Source of the DNA: Ignavibacteriales bacterium
Lineage (GTDB): Bacteria; Bacteroidota; Ignavibacteria; UBA10030
DNA: 64,000 nucleotides
Assembly (NCBI GenBank): GCA_026390595.1
Contig: JAPLFQ010000023.1
Coordinates: 1-64,000, forward strand
Direction of reading: 5' to 3'
The notes under the pieces are model-generated. The model did not search any database and was not told the origin of the DNA. It worked only from the letters and a program-made list of their open reading frames with translations. Positions 50,894 through 60,139 of this stretch are shown here, one piece after another. Made by a program: the position numbers and the translations under genes. Each line of letters starts with the position of its first letter. The stretch's first letter is position 1.

Positions 50894-51940
50894 CTATTGA
50901 CTGAGAAGGTCGCGCGCACGTGCATAGACGTTATCCGGATCGATCTCTGTCATACACCGGAAGTGCTTCTCGGGACACTCGCTTCGCCCGATGTGTGAGC
51001 AGGGACGGCACGCAAGCCCCGATGTATCGAGCACTACTGCGCGCGGGTCACTCGGGAAGAACCCGAACTCCTTGACTGTTGATCCGAACACCGCGACGAT
51101 TTTCTTGTGCATCGCCGCAGCGATGTGCATCAACCCGGTGTCATTCGTGACTATGACGTCGCAGAATTCCATCGCGGCCGCTGTTTCAAGCAGCCCCAGC
51201 TGACCGCAGAGGCTTGTCGCCCGCTCCGCCCCCGCCTGATTATTGATATCCCAGACTATCTGATTGCACACGGCCGTGTCGGCAGCTCCGCCAAAAAGGA
51301 GTATTTTCGCGTCCAGTTTCTGGGCACACGCCGCTCCGACGCGTGCGAATCGATCAGCGGGCCAGCGTTTCGTGAAGTGGCGCGCACCAGGACAAAGTCC
51401 GACGACTTTTTCGAATCGGTTGAGCTTCAACGTCGCTATCTTCCCCGAAACGCCGAAAAGAATCTCGTCGGGGATATGCAGTTCCAGCCCCTTGCCGTCA
51501 TTCGTCACACCCAGATCGTTCAATGGCTCGATGTAGCGATCGACAACGGAGACGATTTCCTTATACAGGTTCTTCTTCAGGTTCACAAGCATCGAGCGCT
51601 CGAATACCCTTTTGTTGACCACCAGGCGCCGCGGACCCCGCAGACTTCTGAGGTACTTGCTGCGGAGGCTGTCGTGGATATCGACGATGAGGTCGTATTG
51701 TTCATCCCTGATTTTCTTCTTGAGCGCCCGCAGTCCATCGAATCGCTCACGGGCGTCAAATTCATACGTATGATTCAGGTTCTGATTCGATCTCACGAGC
51801 TCCGCATACTCCGTCCGGGTCACGTAGTCGATCTGCCCCTGCGGAAACCGTGCGCGTAAAACCCTCAGGAGGGGTGTCGAAAGGACGATGTCTCCGATGG
51901 AACTAAATCGGATGACCAGTGTTTTACTAGATGTATCCAT
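50894..51940 (-). CDS. Heptosyltransferase-like glycosyltransferase family 9 enzyme
   Basis: The 348-residue protein shows the GT9 pattern: LVIRFSSIGDIVLSTPLLRVLRARFPQGQIDYVT at the N-terminus, VVGLCPGARHFTKRWPADRFARVGAAC and the nucleotide-sugar site VIVTNDTGLMHIAAAMHKKIVAVFGST. Members add ADP-heptose to lipid A-core. The short C-terminal region has Cys residues (ACRPCSHIGRSECPEKHFRCM) found in many such enzymes. The ATG at 51940 starts the domain exactly. The frame is open 1.4 kb further upstream only because it mirrors the ATPase gene on the other strand. Confidence 0.88.
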   Translation of the reverse strand: MDTSSKTLVIRFSSIGDIVLSTPLLRVLRARFPQGQIDYVTRTEYAELVRSNQNLNHTYEFDARERFDGLRALKKKIRDEQYDLIVDIHDSLRSKYLRSLRGPRRLVVNKRVFERSMLVNLKKNLYKEIVSVVDRYIEPLNDLGVTNDGKGLELHIPDEILFGVSGKIATLKLNRFEKVVGLCPGARHFTKRWPADRFARVGAACAQKLDAKILLFGGAADTAVCNQIVWDINNQAGAERATSLCGQLGLLETAAAMEFCDVIVTNDTGLMHIAAAMHKKIVAVFGSTVKEFGFFPSDPRAVVLDTSGLACRPCSHIGRSECPEKHFRCMTEIDPDNVYARARDLLSQ

Positions 51941-52006
51941 CACATAGAAAGTAGCACATAATTGGTGGAGATACAACGCACTCTGAACGAAGGAGTAGAG
52001 CCACAT

Positions 52007-53512
52007 ATGAGATTTCCTGGAACCATCGGCGACTTGCGCCGCAGCGGCTATACCGTGCAACCGGTCAAGGATGAAATCCGTAACAACCTTATTCGAAAAC
52101 TCGAGAACCACGAACCTCTTTTCCCCGGCATCATCGGCTACGATCAGACGGTCATACCTTCGCTCGTGAATTCCATCCTCGCGAGGCACGATATTCTCCT
52201 TCTCGGATTGCGGGGCCAGGCGAAGTCCCGCATTGTCCGCCAGCTTCCCTCCCTTCTCGATGAATACATACCGTTCATCAAAGGGTGCGAGATCAACGAC
52301 AATCCGTACAAGCCTGTGTGCAAACGCTGCTCTGAGCTTGTGAAAGAGCGGGGCGAAGAAGTCGAGATCGACTGGCTTCACCGGGAGCAGCGCTTCGGTG
52401 AGAAGCTGGCAACGCCCGATGTCACCATCGCGGATCTGATCGGCGATATCGACCCGATCAAGGCCGCGGCACAACGTCTCCACTACTCCCACGAAGGTGC
52501 GATCCACTGGGGCATTATTCCGCGAACGAACCGGGGGATTTTCGCCATCAACGAGCTGCCCGACCTGCAGCCCCGCATTCAGGTGGGCCTCTTCAATATC
52601 ATGGAAGAGAAGGACATCCAGATACGCGGCTTCAACGTCCGCATACCGCTTGATTTGATGATCGTGTTCACCGCGAACCCCGAGGATTATACGAATCGCG
52701 GAAATCTTATCACGCCATTGAAAGACCGGATCGATTCCCAGATTCTCACGCACTATCCGCACTCGATCGAGGACGCGATCAGGATCACCGAGCAGGAAGC
52801 CTGGATTCATCGCGACGGACGGGACGTGAAGATCCCCCACTACTTCAAGGAAATCATCGAACAAGCAGCATTCGAAGCCAGGAAGAGTGAATTTGTCGAT
52901 CAGAAATCCGGCATCAGCGCCCGTTTCACCATCTCTGCGATGGAAAACCTCATCAGCAACGCCGAACGGCGGGCTATCCTCGTCGGGGATCGATGCATTG
53001 TGCCGCGTATCTGCGACCTCGCGCATGCGCTGCCGGGAATGACGGGCAAAGTGGAGCTCGTATTCGAAGGCGAACAGGAAGGACCTGTCAAAGTGAGCCG
53101 GGCCCTCATCGGAAAAGCGGTGCGCGAAGTCTTCAAACAGTACTTCCCCGACCCCCTGCAGAAACGTGTAAAGCATCAGGGGGAATCCCGCCAGCACGAG
53201 GACTCGGAGTATGCGAAGATCATCAGCTGGTTCGAGTCCGGGAACAAGATCGAAATCGCCGATGAGATGCCGCTGGATCGGTACTATGACGAGCTGGACA
53301 AAGTGAAAGGCCTGCGCGATCTTACAAAAAAGCACATGAAGCTTTCCGAATCTGACAAATATGAACTTTCATCGGCCATGGAGTTTGTGCTCGACGGCTT
53401 GCACCAATCGTCCCGCATTGCCAAGGAAGAGGTCGACCGGCTGACGGCCTACAAAGATCTCCTCGGAAGCATCTTTGCCGGCAAGGGCAAGAATATTGAG
53501 GAAGAGTTTTGA
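52007..53512 (+). CDS. MoxR/magnesium-chelatase-type AAA+ ATPase
   Basis: The 501-residue ATPase has a Walker A-like LLGLRGQAKSRIVRQL, a Walker B region GIFAINELPDLQPRIQ and a sensor region IVFTANPEDYTNRGNLITPLKDRI, as in ChlI/MoxR proteins. Between Walker A and B it carries GCEINDNPYKPVCKRCSELV, a possible Cys-based metal knuckle unusual for MoxR. The C-terminus (after about residue 330) is helical. With the VWA protein that follows 100 bases later it forms the common MoxR-VWA pair that remodels or loads metal into target proteins. AAGGAG lies about 12 bases before the ATG at 52007. Target unknown. Confidence 0.85.
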   Translation: MRFPGTIGDLRRSGYTVQPVKDEIRNNLIRKLENHEPLFPGIIGYDQTVIPSLVNSILARHDILLLGLRGQAKSRIVRQLPSLLDEYIPFIKGCEINDNPYKPVCKRCSELVKERGEEVEIDWLHREQRFGEKLATPDVTIADLIGDIDPIKAAAQRLHYSHEGAIHWGIIPRTNRGIFAINELPDLQPRIQVGLFNIMEEKDIQIRGFNVRIPLDLMIVFTANPEDYTNRGNLITPLKDRIDSQILTHYPHSIEDAIRITEQEAWIHRDGRDVKIPHYFKEIIEQAAFEARKSEFVDQKSGISARFTISAMENLISNAERRAILVGDRCIVPRICDLAHALPGMTGKVELVFEGEQEGPVKVSRALIGKAVREVFKQYFPDPLQKRVKHQGESRQHEDSEYAKIISWFESGNKIEIADEMPLDRYYDELDKVKGLRDLTKKHMKLSESDKYELSSAMEFVLDGLHQSSRIAKEEVDRLTAYKDLLGSIFAGKGKNIEEEF

Positions 53513-53611
53513 GTTTCGACCTTCAGGTTCCAAATTAGCCGACGTTCGGTTCGCTCTTCGCTCCCGGCGTACGAACTCAATACTGATAACCACAAACCGC
53601 ATTCTCTGAAC

Positions 53612-54715
53612 ATGGTATTTCGCTACAGCAAATGGACCCCGGGATCGTTGACGGACGAGCAGCGGCTCCAGTCGCTCACGTCCATCTTCAGCTACCTCCT
53701 GATTCAAACCAGCGGGGATGTAGACGAGGCCCTGAGCTGGCTGCAGCAGCTCGCAGAGCAATACGGGCTCTTTGACAAGTCGCTGTCGCTCGATGACCTT
53801 GTCAACAAGCTGAAAGAACAGGGGCTCATCGAAGACGCCAAGGACGCGCACATCCTCACGAACAAGGGGGTTCAGCGGATACGGCAGGATGCACTCCGTC
53901 ACGTGTTCAGCTCCCTGAAGAAAGCCCCTGAGGGGTCGCATGATACACCGTACACCGGGAAAGGCATCGACCGGCTGAGTGAAACGAAGAAATGGTCGTT
54001 CGGCGATCAGCCGACCAATATCGACTTGAGCTCAACGGTGACCAACGCGATGAAGAGGGACGGCATCGATGACTTCACATTGAAGGAAGAGGACCTCGAA
54101 GTATACGAAACGGAGCACACGACCAGCTGCGCGACCGTGATGATGCTCGATATCAGCCACAGCATGATACTCTACGGCGAGGACCGCATCACGCCGGCGA
54201 AGGAAGTGGCGCTGGCGCTTTCCGAGCTCATTCGCAGCAGGTTCCCGAAGGATTATCTCTCGCTTGTGGTTTTTGGAGACGAGGCAAAAACCGTCAGTCT
54301 CAACGAGCTCCCGTTCCTCAATGTCGGCCCGTACCACACGAACACGCGTGCCGGGTTACAGCTTGCCCGGAGCCTCCTGCGGCGATGCGGCAATGTCAAC
54401 AAGCAGATCTTCATGATCACCGATGGAAAACCGTCGGCGATTTTTGACGATGCCGGCAGGCTGTACAAGAATTCGTTCGGCCTCGACCCGCGGATCGTCA
54501 ACAAGACCCTCGATGAGGCGGTTCAGTGCCGCAGGGAAAAAATCGTCGTGAGCACGTTCATGGTCGCACGCGATCCCTACCTGATCAACTTCGTGGACGA
54601 GTTTACCAGGAACAATCAGGGCCGCGCCTACTACTCCGACTTGAACAAACTTGGTGAGTTCATCTTCGTCGATTACCTTCGAAACCGCCGCAAGCGCTTC
54701 GCTTCCCAGCGTTAA
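53612..54715 (+). CDS. VWA-domain protein, partner of the MoxR-type ATPase
   Basis: The 367-residue protein has a helical N-terminal half (GDVDEALSWLQQLAEQYGLF ... LKEQGLIEDAKDAHILTNKGVQRIRQDALRHVF) and a C-terminal VWA domain with MIDAS motif MMLDISHSM, then TRAGLQLARSLLRRC and FMITDGKPSAI. It lacks a signal peptide and is cytoplasmic. Such proteins bind metal-dependent partners and work with AAA+ ATPases like the one upstream. The SD is weak; the ATG is the first of the frame. Confidence 0.85.
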   Translation: MVFRYSKWTPGSLTDEQRLQSLTSIFSYLLIQTSGDVDEALSWLQQLAEQYGLFDKSLSLDDLVNKLKEQGLIEDAKDAHILTNKGVQRIRQDALRHVFSSLKKAPEGSHDTPYTGKGIDRLSETKKWSFGDQPTNIDLSSTVTNAMKRDGIDDFTLKEEDLEVYETEHTTSCATVMMLDISHSMILYGEDRITPAKEVALALSELIRSRFPKDYLSLVVFGDEAKTVSLNELPFLNVGPYHTNTRAGLQLARSLLRRCGNVNKQIFMITDGKPSAIFDDAGRLYKNSFGLDPRIVNKTLDEAVQCRREKIVVSTFMVARDPYLINFVDEFTRNNQGRAYYSDLNKLGEFIFVDYLRNRRKRFASQR

Positions 54716-54927
54716 TCCCCCCCTTTCCGACGAACTCGCTGCTCCGACCGCTCGTCGCCGCAAATGCAGGCCTATCCATCCTCCTTCTCCTGTTGCTGTT
54801 TTCACTTTAGTTCCTTAACCTTTGTCCGGCCGTCAATCGGATCTCCTGACTCGACGGCATAATCCCGCACCGTACGATTGTCGGGGAAACAGGGTTCTGA
54901 CCCGATCCCCTTCATGCCATGTAGCGA

Positions 54928-57900
54928 ATGCTTATGCGCTCGTCTCGTCCTCCAGCCAGCATTTGGATTCTTCTGACCATTGTGTGCGTACCACTCGCAC
55001 TTGCTCCGGAATTTGCGACCGCGCAGACTCTTCCATTTCAGGATTCTTGGCGGTGGGCGCATTTCACGACTGAGAGCGGCCTCCCTTCCAACCAGGTCTT
55101 CTGCATCACAGAAACACCTGGTGGTACAATCTGGGCGGGTACTGAAAATGGCGTCGCATGGTTCGATGGCTATGTCTGGAATTCACTGGACAACAGCTAC
55201 GGGATCCCCGCGGATCTCGTTTCCGTCATCGAGCCATATGGGAATGATTCTGTGTTCTGCATAGTCAAGGGATCTCTCTACCTCGGCAGCAAAAAAGGCT
55301 TCAAGCATCTGGTTCCAAACAACTCGACACCGAATTCATTTCAGTCGATCGTGCTCACGAAACAGAATCAAATTCTGATCCTCGGTGGTGACAGCCTCTT
55401 TGTTCTGAATCCGGGCAGCGTGAGGCCCGTTCCAATTCCAGCCCGCCCAATCTCGACTGGCACCAGAAATCTCTGGCGAACTCGTTCTGGCAGCCTTTGG
55501 GTCAACACTGTCCGCGGCCTTTACAAATCGGCCGGCGATGCATGGACACTCGTGATGCCAGTACACGGCTATCCATCAATTATCCAGGCCGTGGTCGAAG
55601 ACCAGAAGGGAAATGGAATTGCTGCCGTTGTAGAGCCCCGGGAATTCCATGGTATTCGCGAATGGAAACAAGGTGGCCTGGCCCGCCTGAGTGCGACTGA
55701 ACGCTCGGGGGGACAACTCGCAGTTGACGTTTCTCCGTCGGGAGATGTCCTGGTTTGTTATGCGACCGGGGAAATCCGGCAGAGGCACAAGGGGGAGTGG
55801 TCTTCGGTTGAGCCTCGGCCCAAAGAATTCACATCAACGCATGCTCTGAAATTCGGGAAGAGCGGCGACCTCTGGGTCGGGACCGAGCAGGGCCTCTATC
55901 ATTTTCAGGCTGCTTCGGATCGTTGGACATACTGGAGACACCCTTTCGGTGACCAGCGGAACGGCGTGCACGAAATTACGCGCACAGCCGACGGCTCCAT
56001 TTGGCTCGGGACATTTAATGGACTCGAGATTCACCGGCCTGATGGTCGCGTGCAGTATATCGAGAGCATTCTCGGCACCACGCTTGGGACAATCACCTGC
56101 ATAACGGAAGATCGCGATCATAACGTGTGGGTCGGCAGCGGCGCAAATTTTGCCGGAGCATTTCGCTGGAATGGAAGAATGTGGAAACATTTCGGTTACG
56201 CAGATGGACTGAACACAGCCCGTGTCCACAAAATCCGGAAGGACCGCCGCGGCGACTTGTGGTTCCTGGGTCTCGCCGCAGCATACGAAGACCCCAAGAA
56301 CCAACCGGGCGCGTTTCAATACAAGGGCGGAAAGTTCATACGCTGGAGCGAGAAAGACAGCGTGCACGAGGGGCTCATCAGCGGCCGTGTCTATGGGTTC
56401 GCTGAAGGGTTCGATGGCAGCTTCTGGTTTGCAACGCTGAGGGGGCTCAGCCGATGGAAAAACAACGCGTGGAAGCATTGGACGAAAGAAAACGGTTTAA
56501 TCAACAAGTGGGAGCGAATTTTCGCTTTGGCTGTCGATTCTTCGGGAAGCGTGTGGTTTGCAAATGAAAAAGACGGTCTTGGGACAGTCTCGAATGACGG
56601 TAGTGTTCGCTACCTCACGACTTCCGATGGCCTGATCAATGACCAGATCCGGGATTTAAGGGTCGACGAAAAGGGCGTGCTATGGATTTCAACAGCGCGA
56701 GGGCTCTCGTGCTACAACAAGGGAGTGTGGTCAAGTTTTACTGTCCGAAACGGCCTCAGCACGCCGGTCCTCTGGGATATTTTTGCATTCAAGAACCGGG
56801 TGTATGTCGGCAGTCCCGGAGGTGGTGTAAACATCCTGAATCGGCCGGATGATTCGCGCCCCCCAAAGATAGTTCTGATGCCTCCCTCATTCCAAGGCTC
56901 GACTGCAATTCTGCGACTGAAGGCTTTTCCCTATTTTGGCGATGTTGATCCCGATGACGTCGAGATTCGATACCGAATCGACAATGAAGGATGGTCCGGT
57001 TGGTCCACTCAACGTGAAATCGAACGCAGAGACCTCGCCAGCGGGGATCACAGTATCGAAGTTCAAGCGAAAGGGCTTTTTGGAGACTTCGCCCCAACGG
57101 GGCAAACGCTTACCTTCCCTGTGGAACCGGGTTTGTTAAGCCGTCCGCCAGCCGTGATCGCATTGGTTCTTCTTGTTGGTTCCTTTTCCATTCTCGGCGG
57201 CGCCTATCTTCGGCGGAAACGGATACATCAAAAGGCTTTGCGGAAAAGTGATGAGCGTTTCCACCTCGTCGCCACAACCACTGCTGATGTCATCTACGAC
57301 TGGAACCTCAAGAATGGAGAACTCTGGGTCAATGACTCCAAGCGATCATGGATCCCTGGTCCGCTGGCTGAGCTCGGGAAGGCCCTGGAAACCTGGTTAG
57401 AGCATGTGCACCCGGAAGACAGGGCGCGCCTCGAAAAAGCAATGAGCGACGCGGTGTCGAGCCTCTCGTCTTCATGGCAGGCGGAATACAGGTTCCTCAA
57501 GCCCACAGGCGGCTACGGGCATATGCTTCATAGGGGCCATTTCGAATTTGACGAGTCGGACAAGCCGGTACGTGCTCTCGGGTCGATCATGGATATCAGC
57601 GAACGGAAGCAGGCAGAAGACCTCTCGCGCAGCATCTCGAAGCGAATCATAGAAGCGCAGGAAGGAGAACGCCGTCGTGTGTCGCGTGAACTCCACGATA
57701 GCGTCAATCAGATTCTCGCTTCGGTCAAGTTTCGGATTGAGTCGGTCGAGGAGCACTTGACCGGCAGAAACAAGCTTGTGCGGCTGGAAGTCCGCAAGAC
57801 CAAGCTGCTGTTGAACAAGGTCATGACCGAAATCCGCCGCATATCCCGCAATCTTCGCCCGGCCGAACTTGACGACCTGGGGCTCGCATCGGCTGTGCGA

Positions 57901-58308
57901 AGCCTCGCGGATGAATTCAGCGAACGGACGAACATCGCGACGCGTGTGAAACAGAAGTGGCCGGCGATACCGCTTTCCCCGGAGGTCAAATTGACGCTCT
58001 ATCGCATTATTCAGGAATCCCTGATGAATGTCGAAAAACACGCGAGAGCCAAGCGCGTGCGCATCAGCTGCACACAGAACAACAATGAAATCACCTGTGT
58101 CATTGAAGACAACGGTCTTGGAATACGGACGGATGAACAAACGAAAGCCAGGGCCAGGGGAGACGGATTAGGACTGCTCGACATGCAGGAGCGTCTCTCG
58201 TTCATTGGGGGAAGACTTGAAATTTCGTCCGTACCGCGGCAGGGCACTGTCGTGACAATCCATGTCCCTCTGAAACCATCACAAGTATCGGACAAAACCA
58301 ACGCATGA
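54928..58308 (+). CDS. Sensor histidine kinase with two-component-regulator propeller (Reg_prop) input
   Basis: This 1126-residue protein has a signal peptide (SIWILLTIVCVPLALAPEFATAQ) and propeller repeats from residue 40 to about 640 (TIWAGTENGVAWFDG, LWVGTEQGLYHF, SIWLGTFNGLEIH, VLWISTARGLSCYN). A Y_Y_Y-type Ig domain follows (YRIDNEGWSGWSTQRE), then one membrane helix near 740 (AVIALVLLVGSFSILGGAYL) and a PAS domain (777-890). The kinase core is HisKA_3 with His in SRELHDSVNQILASVKF and an HATPase domain (VIEDNGLGIR ... GDGLGLLDMQERL). It resembles the sensors that detect glycans in Bacteroidota, but the regulator is a separate gene. Overlap ATGA with that gene shows coupling. Confidence 0.9.
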   Translation: MLMRSSRPPASIWILLTIVCVPLALAPEFATAQTLPFQDSWRWAHFTTESGLPSNQVFCITETPGGTIWAGTENGVAWFDGYVWNSLDNSYGIPADLVSVIEPYGNDSVFCIVKGSLYLGSKKGFKHLVPNNSTPNSFQSIVLTKQNQILILGGDSLFVLNPGSVRPVPIPARPISTGTRNLWRTRSGSLWVNTVRGLYKSAGDAWTLVMPVHGYPSIIQAVVEDQKGNGIAAVVEPREFHGIREWKQGGLARLSATERSGGQLAVDVSPSGDVLVCYATGEIRQRHKGEWSSVEPRPKEFTSTHALKFGKSGDLWVGTEQGLYHFQAASDRWTYWRHPFGDQRNGVHEITRTADGSIWLGTFNGLEIHRPDGRVQYIESILGTTLGTITCITEDRDHNVWVGSGANFAGAFRWNGRMWKHFGYADGLNTARVHKIRKDRRGDLWFLGLAAAYEDPKNQPGAFQYKGGKFIRWSEKDSVHEGLISGRVYGFAEGFDGSFWFATLRGLSRWKNNAWKHWTKENGLINKWERIFALAVDSSGSVWFANEKDGLGTVSNDGSVRYLTTSDGLINDQIRDLRVDEKGVLWISTARGLSCYNKGVWSSFTVRNGLSTPVLWDIFAFKNRVYVGSPGGGVNILNRPDDSRPPKIVLMPPSFQGSTAILRLKAFPYFGDVDPDDVEIRYRIDNEGWSGWSTQREIERRDLASGDHSIEVQAKGLFGDFAPTGQTLTFPVEPGLLSRPPAVIALVLLVGSFSILGGAYLRRKRIHQKALRKSDERFHLVATTTADVIYDWNLKNGELWVNDSKRSWIPGPLAELGKALETWLEHVHPEDRARLEKAMSDAVSSLSSSWQAEYRFLKPTGGYGHMLHRGHFEFDESDKPVRALGSIMDISERKQAEDLSRSISKRIIEAQEGERRRVSRELHDSVNQILASVKFRIESVEEHLTGRNKLVRLEVRKTKLLLNKVMTEIRRISRNLRPAELDDLGLASAVRSLADEFSERTNIATRVKQKWPAIPLSPEVKLTLYRIIQESLMNVEKHARAKRVRISCTQNNNEITCVIEDNGLGIRTDEQTKARARGDGLGLLDMQERLSFIGGRLEISSVPRQGTVVTIHVPLKPSQVSDKTNA

Positions 58309-58973
58309 AAAAACTCTCTCCCGCGAAAATCCGACTCCTTCTTGTCGATGATCATCCCATCGTCCGTGAAGGAATCAAGTCCGCCCTCGCAAAGAAAAGC
58401 AACATCACCGTTGTCGGCGAAGCGTCGTCGGGCGAAGAGGCGATGGTCAAAGCAAAGAAGCTCGTACCGGATGTCATTCTGATGGACATCAATTTGCCGG
58501 GGATGAGCGGTCTCGAGGCCTCACGCCGTCTGCGCAAAAGCGTTCCGGCCTCAAAGATCCTCGCGCTCACCATGCATGAAAACAGGGAGTACGTGCTCGA
58601 GATGAGCCAGCTCGGGGCACGCGGGTACGTGTTCAAGGACTCCTCTCCATCCGAACTCTTTCGGGCAATTGAACTTGTCCATGCGGGAGAGTTTTTCTTC
58701 AGCCCCAGGGCTTCACAGCAGCTCCTGAAGTCCTTTCTGAAAGGTGAATCCCGCCAGGACAAGCGTACCGCAATCGACCTCTCCCAACGCGAGAAAGATG
58801 TCCTGCAGCTGATTGCAGAAGGACTCAGAACGAAGGAAGTCGCGAAACAACTCGGCGTCACCGATCGGACCATTGAAACGTACCGTCGACGGCTTATGGC
58901 GAAACTCTCTGTCCATTCCATCGCAGGACTCATCAAACACGCCATTGGCCGGGGCCTTGTGAAAATCGAGTAG
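58305..58973 (+). CDS. NarL/FixJ-type response regulator
   Basis: The 222-residue protein has a receiver domain (IRLLLVDDHPIVREGI, phosphoacceptor Asp 61 in VILMDINLPG, switch Lys in GYVFKDSS) and a LuxR-type HTH (LSQREKDVLQLIAEGLRTKEVAKQLGVTDRTIETYRRRLMAKL). Its start codon overlaps the stop of the sensor kinase gene by 4 bases. It is the dedicated output regulator of that sensor. Target genes are not visible in the window. Confidence 0.92.
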   Translation: MKKLSPAKIRLLLVDDHPIVREGIKSALAKKSNITVVGEASSGEEAMVKAKKLVPDVILMDINLPGMSGLEASRRLRKSVPASKILALTMHENREYVLEMSQLGARGYVFKDSSPSELFRAIELVHAGEFFFSPRASQQLLKSFLKGESRQDKRTAIDLSQREKDVLQLIAEGLRTKEVAKQLGVTDRTIETYRRRLMAKLSVHSIAGLIKHAIGRGLVKIE

Positions 58974-58987
58974 ACGCTTTTTGTGGC

Positions 58988-59107
58988 GCGGTATCCGAGA
59001 GCGAGGAAGAATTCATCGGCTCCGGCTATTCGCTCATCGCCACGACTGTCCGCATGGACGATGAACGCTACAACGGCACCGCGTTGTCCCGCATCGATTC
59101 AGATTGA
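58988..59107 (+). pseudogene. Possible gene remnant (C-terminal fragment)
   Basis: A 39-codon stretch reading AVSESEEEFIGSGYSLIATT and VRMDDERYNGTALSRIDSD up to a TGA at 59105-59107 has strongly protein-like composition, but no start codon or upstream coding of its own; it directly follows the regulator's stop. The rest of the gap to 59372 has no gene. Bases 59214-59260 hold three TTCCGCA repeats (CATTCCGCAG, TTTCCGCAAT, CATTCCGCAAT). It may be the tail of a gene deleted when accessory DNA was inserted. Confidence 0.3.
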
Positions 59108-59276
59108 CGCTCCCACCTTCTTTTCAATTTCTTTCCGATGTACCCTCGCGTCTTATTCCGCTACACCGACATCATGTATCCGCGCAGACGAATTCCAATT
59201 TCAGTATTCACTCCCGTCTCATTCCGCAGTTTCCGCAATAGTCCCCCCACATTCCGCAATTACTTGTAGGTACTTT

Positions 59277-59316
59277 TACGTACACGAAGATGTCGGTACT
59301 AGTACGCATTGACATT
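59277..59316. promoter_or_regulatory. TACGTA-type control element, copy A
   Basis: TACGTACACG (59277-59286) and GTACGCATTGACATT (59302-59316) lie 25 bases apart, start to start. The same two blocks recur 26 bases apart at 60072-60112, so this is a shared element. It lies about 60 bases ahead of the DUF4180 gene and may contain its -35 box (TTGACA). Confidence 0.45.
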
Positions 59317-59372
59317 GAGCCAGGAGTTGACGTGCTTGGTTCCGGAGTCAACGTGTATGGACGGGACACCCT

Positions 59373-59741
59373 GTGAAATCATTCGATGTACAGCTGATAG
59401 AAAAACAAAACCACAGATTTGTCGAAGCTGTTGGTGATACAAATCTGCTCGAATGTGAGAAAGATGTTGTCACGCTCATCGGTTTCTGCACGGAGTTTCA
59501 TGCCGACCGGATGATGCTGCACGGCAGCGTACTCTCAAAGAATTTCTTCGATCTGAAATCAGGGCAGGCAGGCATGATCCTCCAGAAACTTGTCAACTAC
59601 CAGATCAAGACTGCGGCCGTTCTCGCGCGCGATCAGATACGGGGCAAGTTCGGGGAGTTTGTCGTCGAAACGAATCGAGGTCACCATTTCCGCGTGTTTT
59701 TCAGCCGGCAAGACGCCGAAGCCTGGCTTCTGACCGACTGA
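59373..59741 (+). CDS. DUF4180-family protein
   Basis: The 122-residue protein fits DUF4180: an N-terminal DVQLIEKQNHRFVEA strand, RMMLHGSVLSKNFFDLKSGQAGMILQKLVNYQIKTAAV in the centre, and FGEFVVETNRGHHFRVFFSRQDAEAWLL at the end. The family is small and of unknown function, sometimes near regulators. The start is a GTG at 59373 with a weak SD. The next small gene starts 44 bases after its stop and may be co-transcribed. Confidence 0.75.
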   Translation: MKSFDVQLIEKQNHRFVEAVGDTNLLECEKDVVTLIGFCTEFHADRMMLHGSVLSKNFFDLKSGQAGMILQKLVNYQIKTAAVLARDQIRGKFGEFVVETNRGHHFRVFFSRQDAEAWLLTD

Positions 59742-59784
59742 TCTGATCGTTTGGTTGAACAACGAAGGTATTGAAGGAACACAT

Positions 59785-60048
59785 ATGATCGATCTGCAGG
59801 CCGAGGGGCCTTCTTACGAAGAGCTCATTCAATTGATGGGAGTATTCTCCGGCGACAAAGACCTGCTGAACTGGTTTTTATCACTTCAGAGCATGACCGA
59901 AAACGCCCGGAACGCACATTTGAGAAGCATGGCAGACGGGATGAGGACCACAAGGGAACGCCCGGACCTGATTGCTGCTGTGGAATCGCTTCTGACTCCG
60001 CACGTGTTCAGGTCGGCCATCAAAACAGTCGAATCTCTCCGTTCCTAG
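59785..60048 (+). CDS. Small hypothetical acidic protein
   Basis: The 87-residue product (MIDLQAEGPSYEELIQLMGV ... VESLLTPHVFRSAIKTVESLRS) looks all-helical and cytoplasmic, with SLQSMTENARNAHLRSMADGM in the centre. AAGGAAC lies about 6 bases before the ATG at 59785, which is better than the earlier frame opening at 59755. I do not recognise the family. It probably shares a transcript with the DUF4180 gene. Confidence 0.55.
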   Translation: MIDLQAEGPSYEELIQLMGVFSGDKDLLNWFLSLQSMTENARNAHLRSMADGMRTTRERPDLIAAVESLLTPHVFRSAIKTVESLRS

Positions 60049-60061
60049 GGGCCGATTTTTG

Positions 60062-60112
60062 TACGTAATAATACGTACACGCGTTTTGTACGTATTTGTA
60101 CGTATTGACATT
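60062..60112. promoter_or_regulatory. TACGTA-type control element, copy B (four phased palindromes)
   Basis: TACGTA occurs four times at 60062, 60072, 60089 and 60099, i.e. spaced 10, 17 and 10 bases. TACGTACACG and GTACGTATTGACATT within it are shared with copy A at 59277-59316. The near-helical spacing of a perfect hexamer palindrome suggests cooperative binding of a regulator. It lies directly ahead of the small membrane-protein gene. Confidence 0.55.
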
Positions 60113-60139
60113 TGCCCATCCCTTTCCGTGATTGCGGCT

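Noticed and set aside
51941-53335. Long open frame on the minus strand (about 464 codons) upstream of and in frame with the GT9 gene
   Set aside because: It mirrors the strong AAA+ ATPase gene on the plus strand, shows no domain of its own, and the GT9 domain starts exactly at the ATG at 51940.
58983-59312. 109-codon open frame after the response regulator
   Set aside because: Composition is not protein-like and it runs over repeats and the TACGTA element; a different frame holds the short protein-like remnant.
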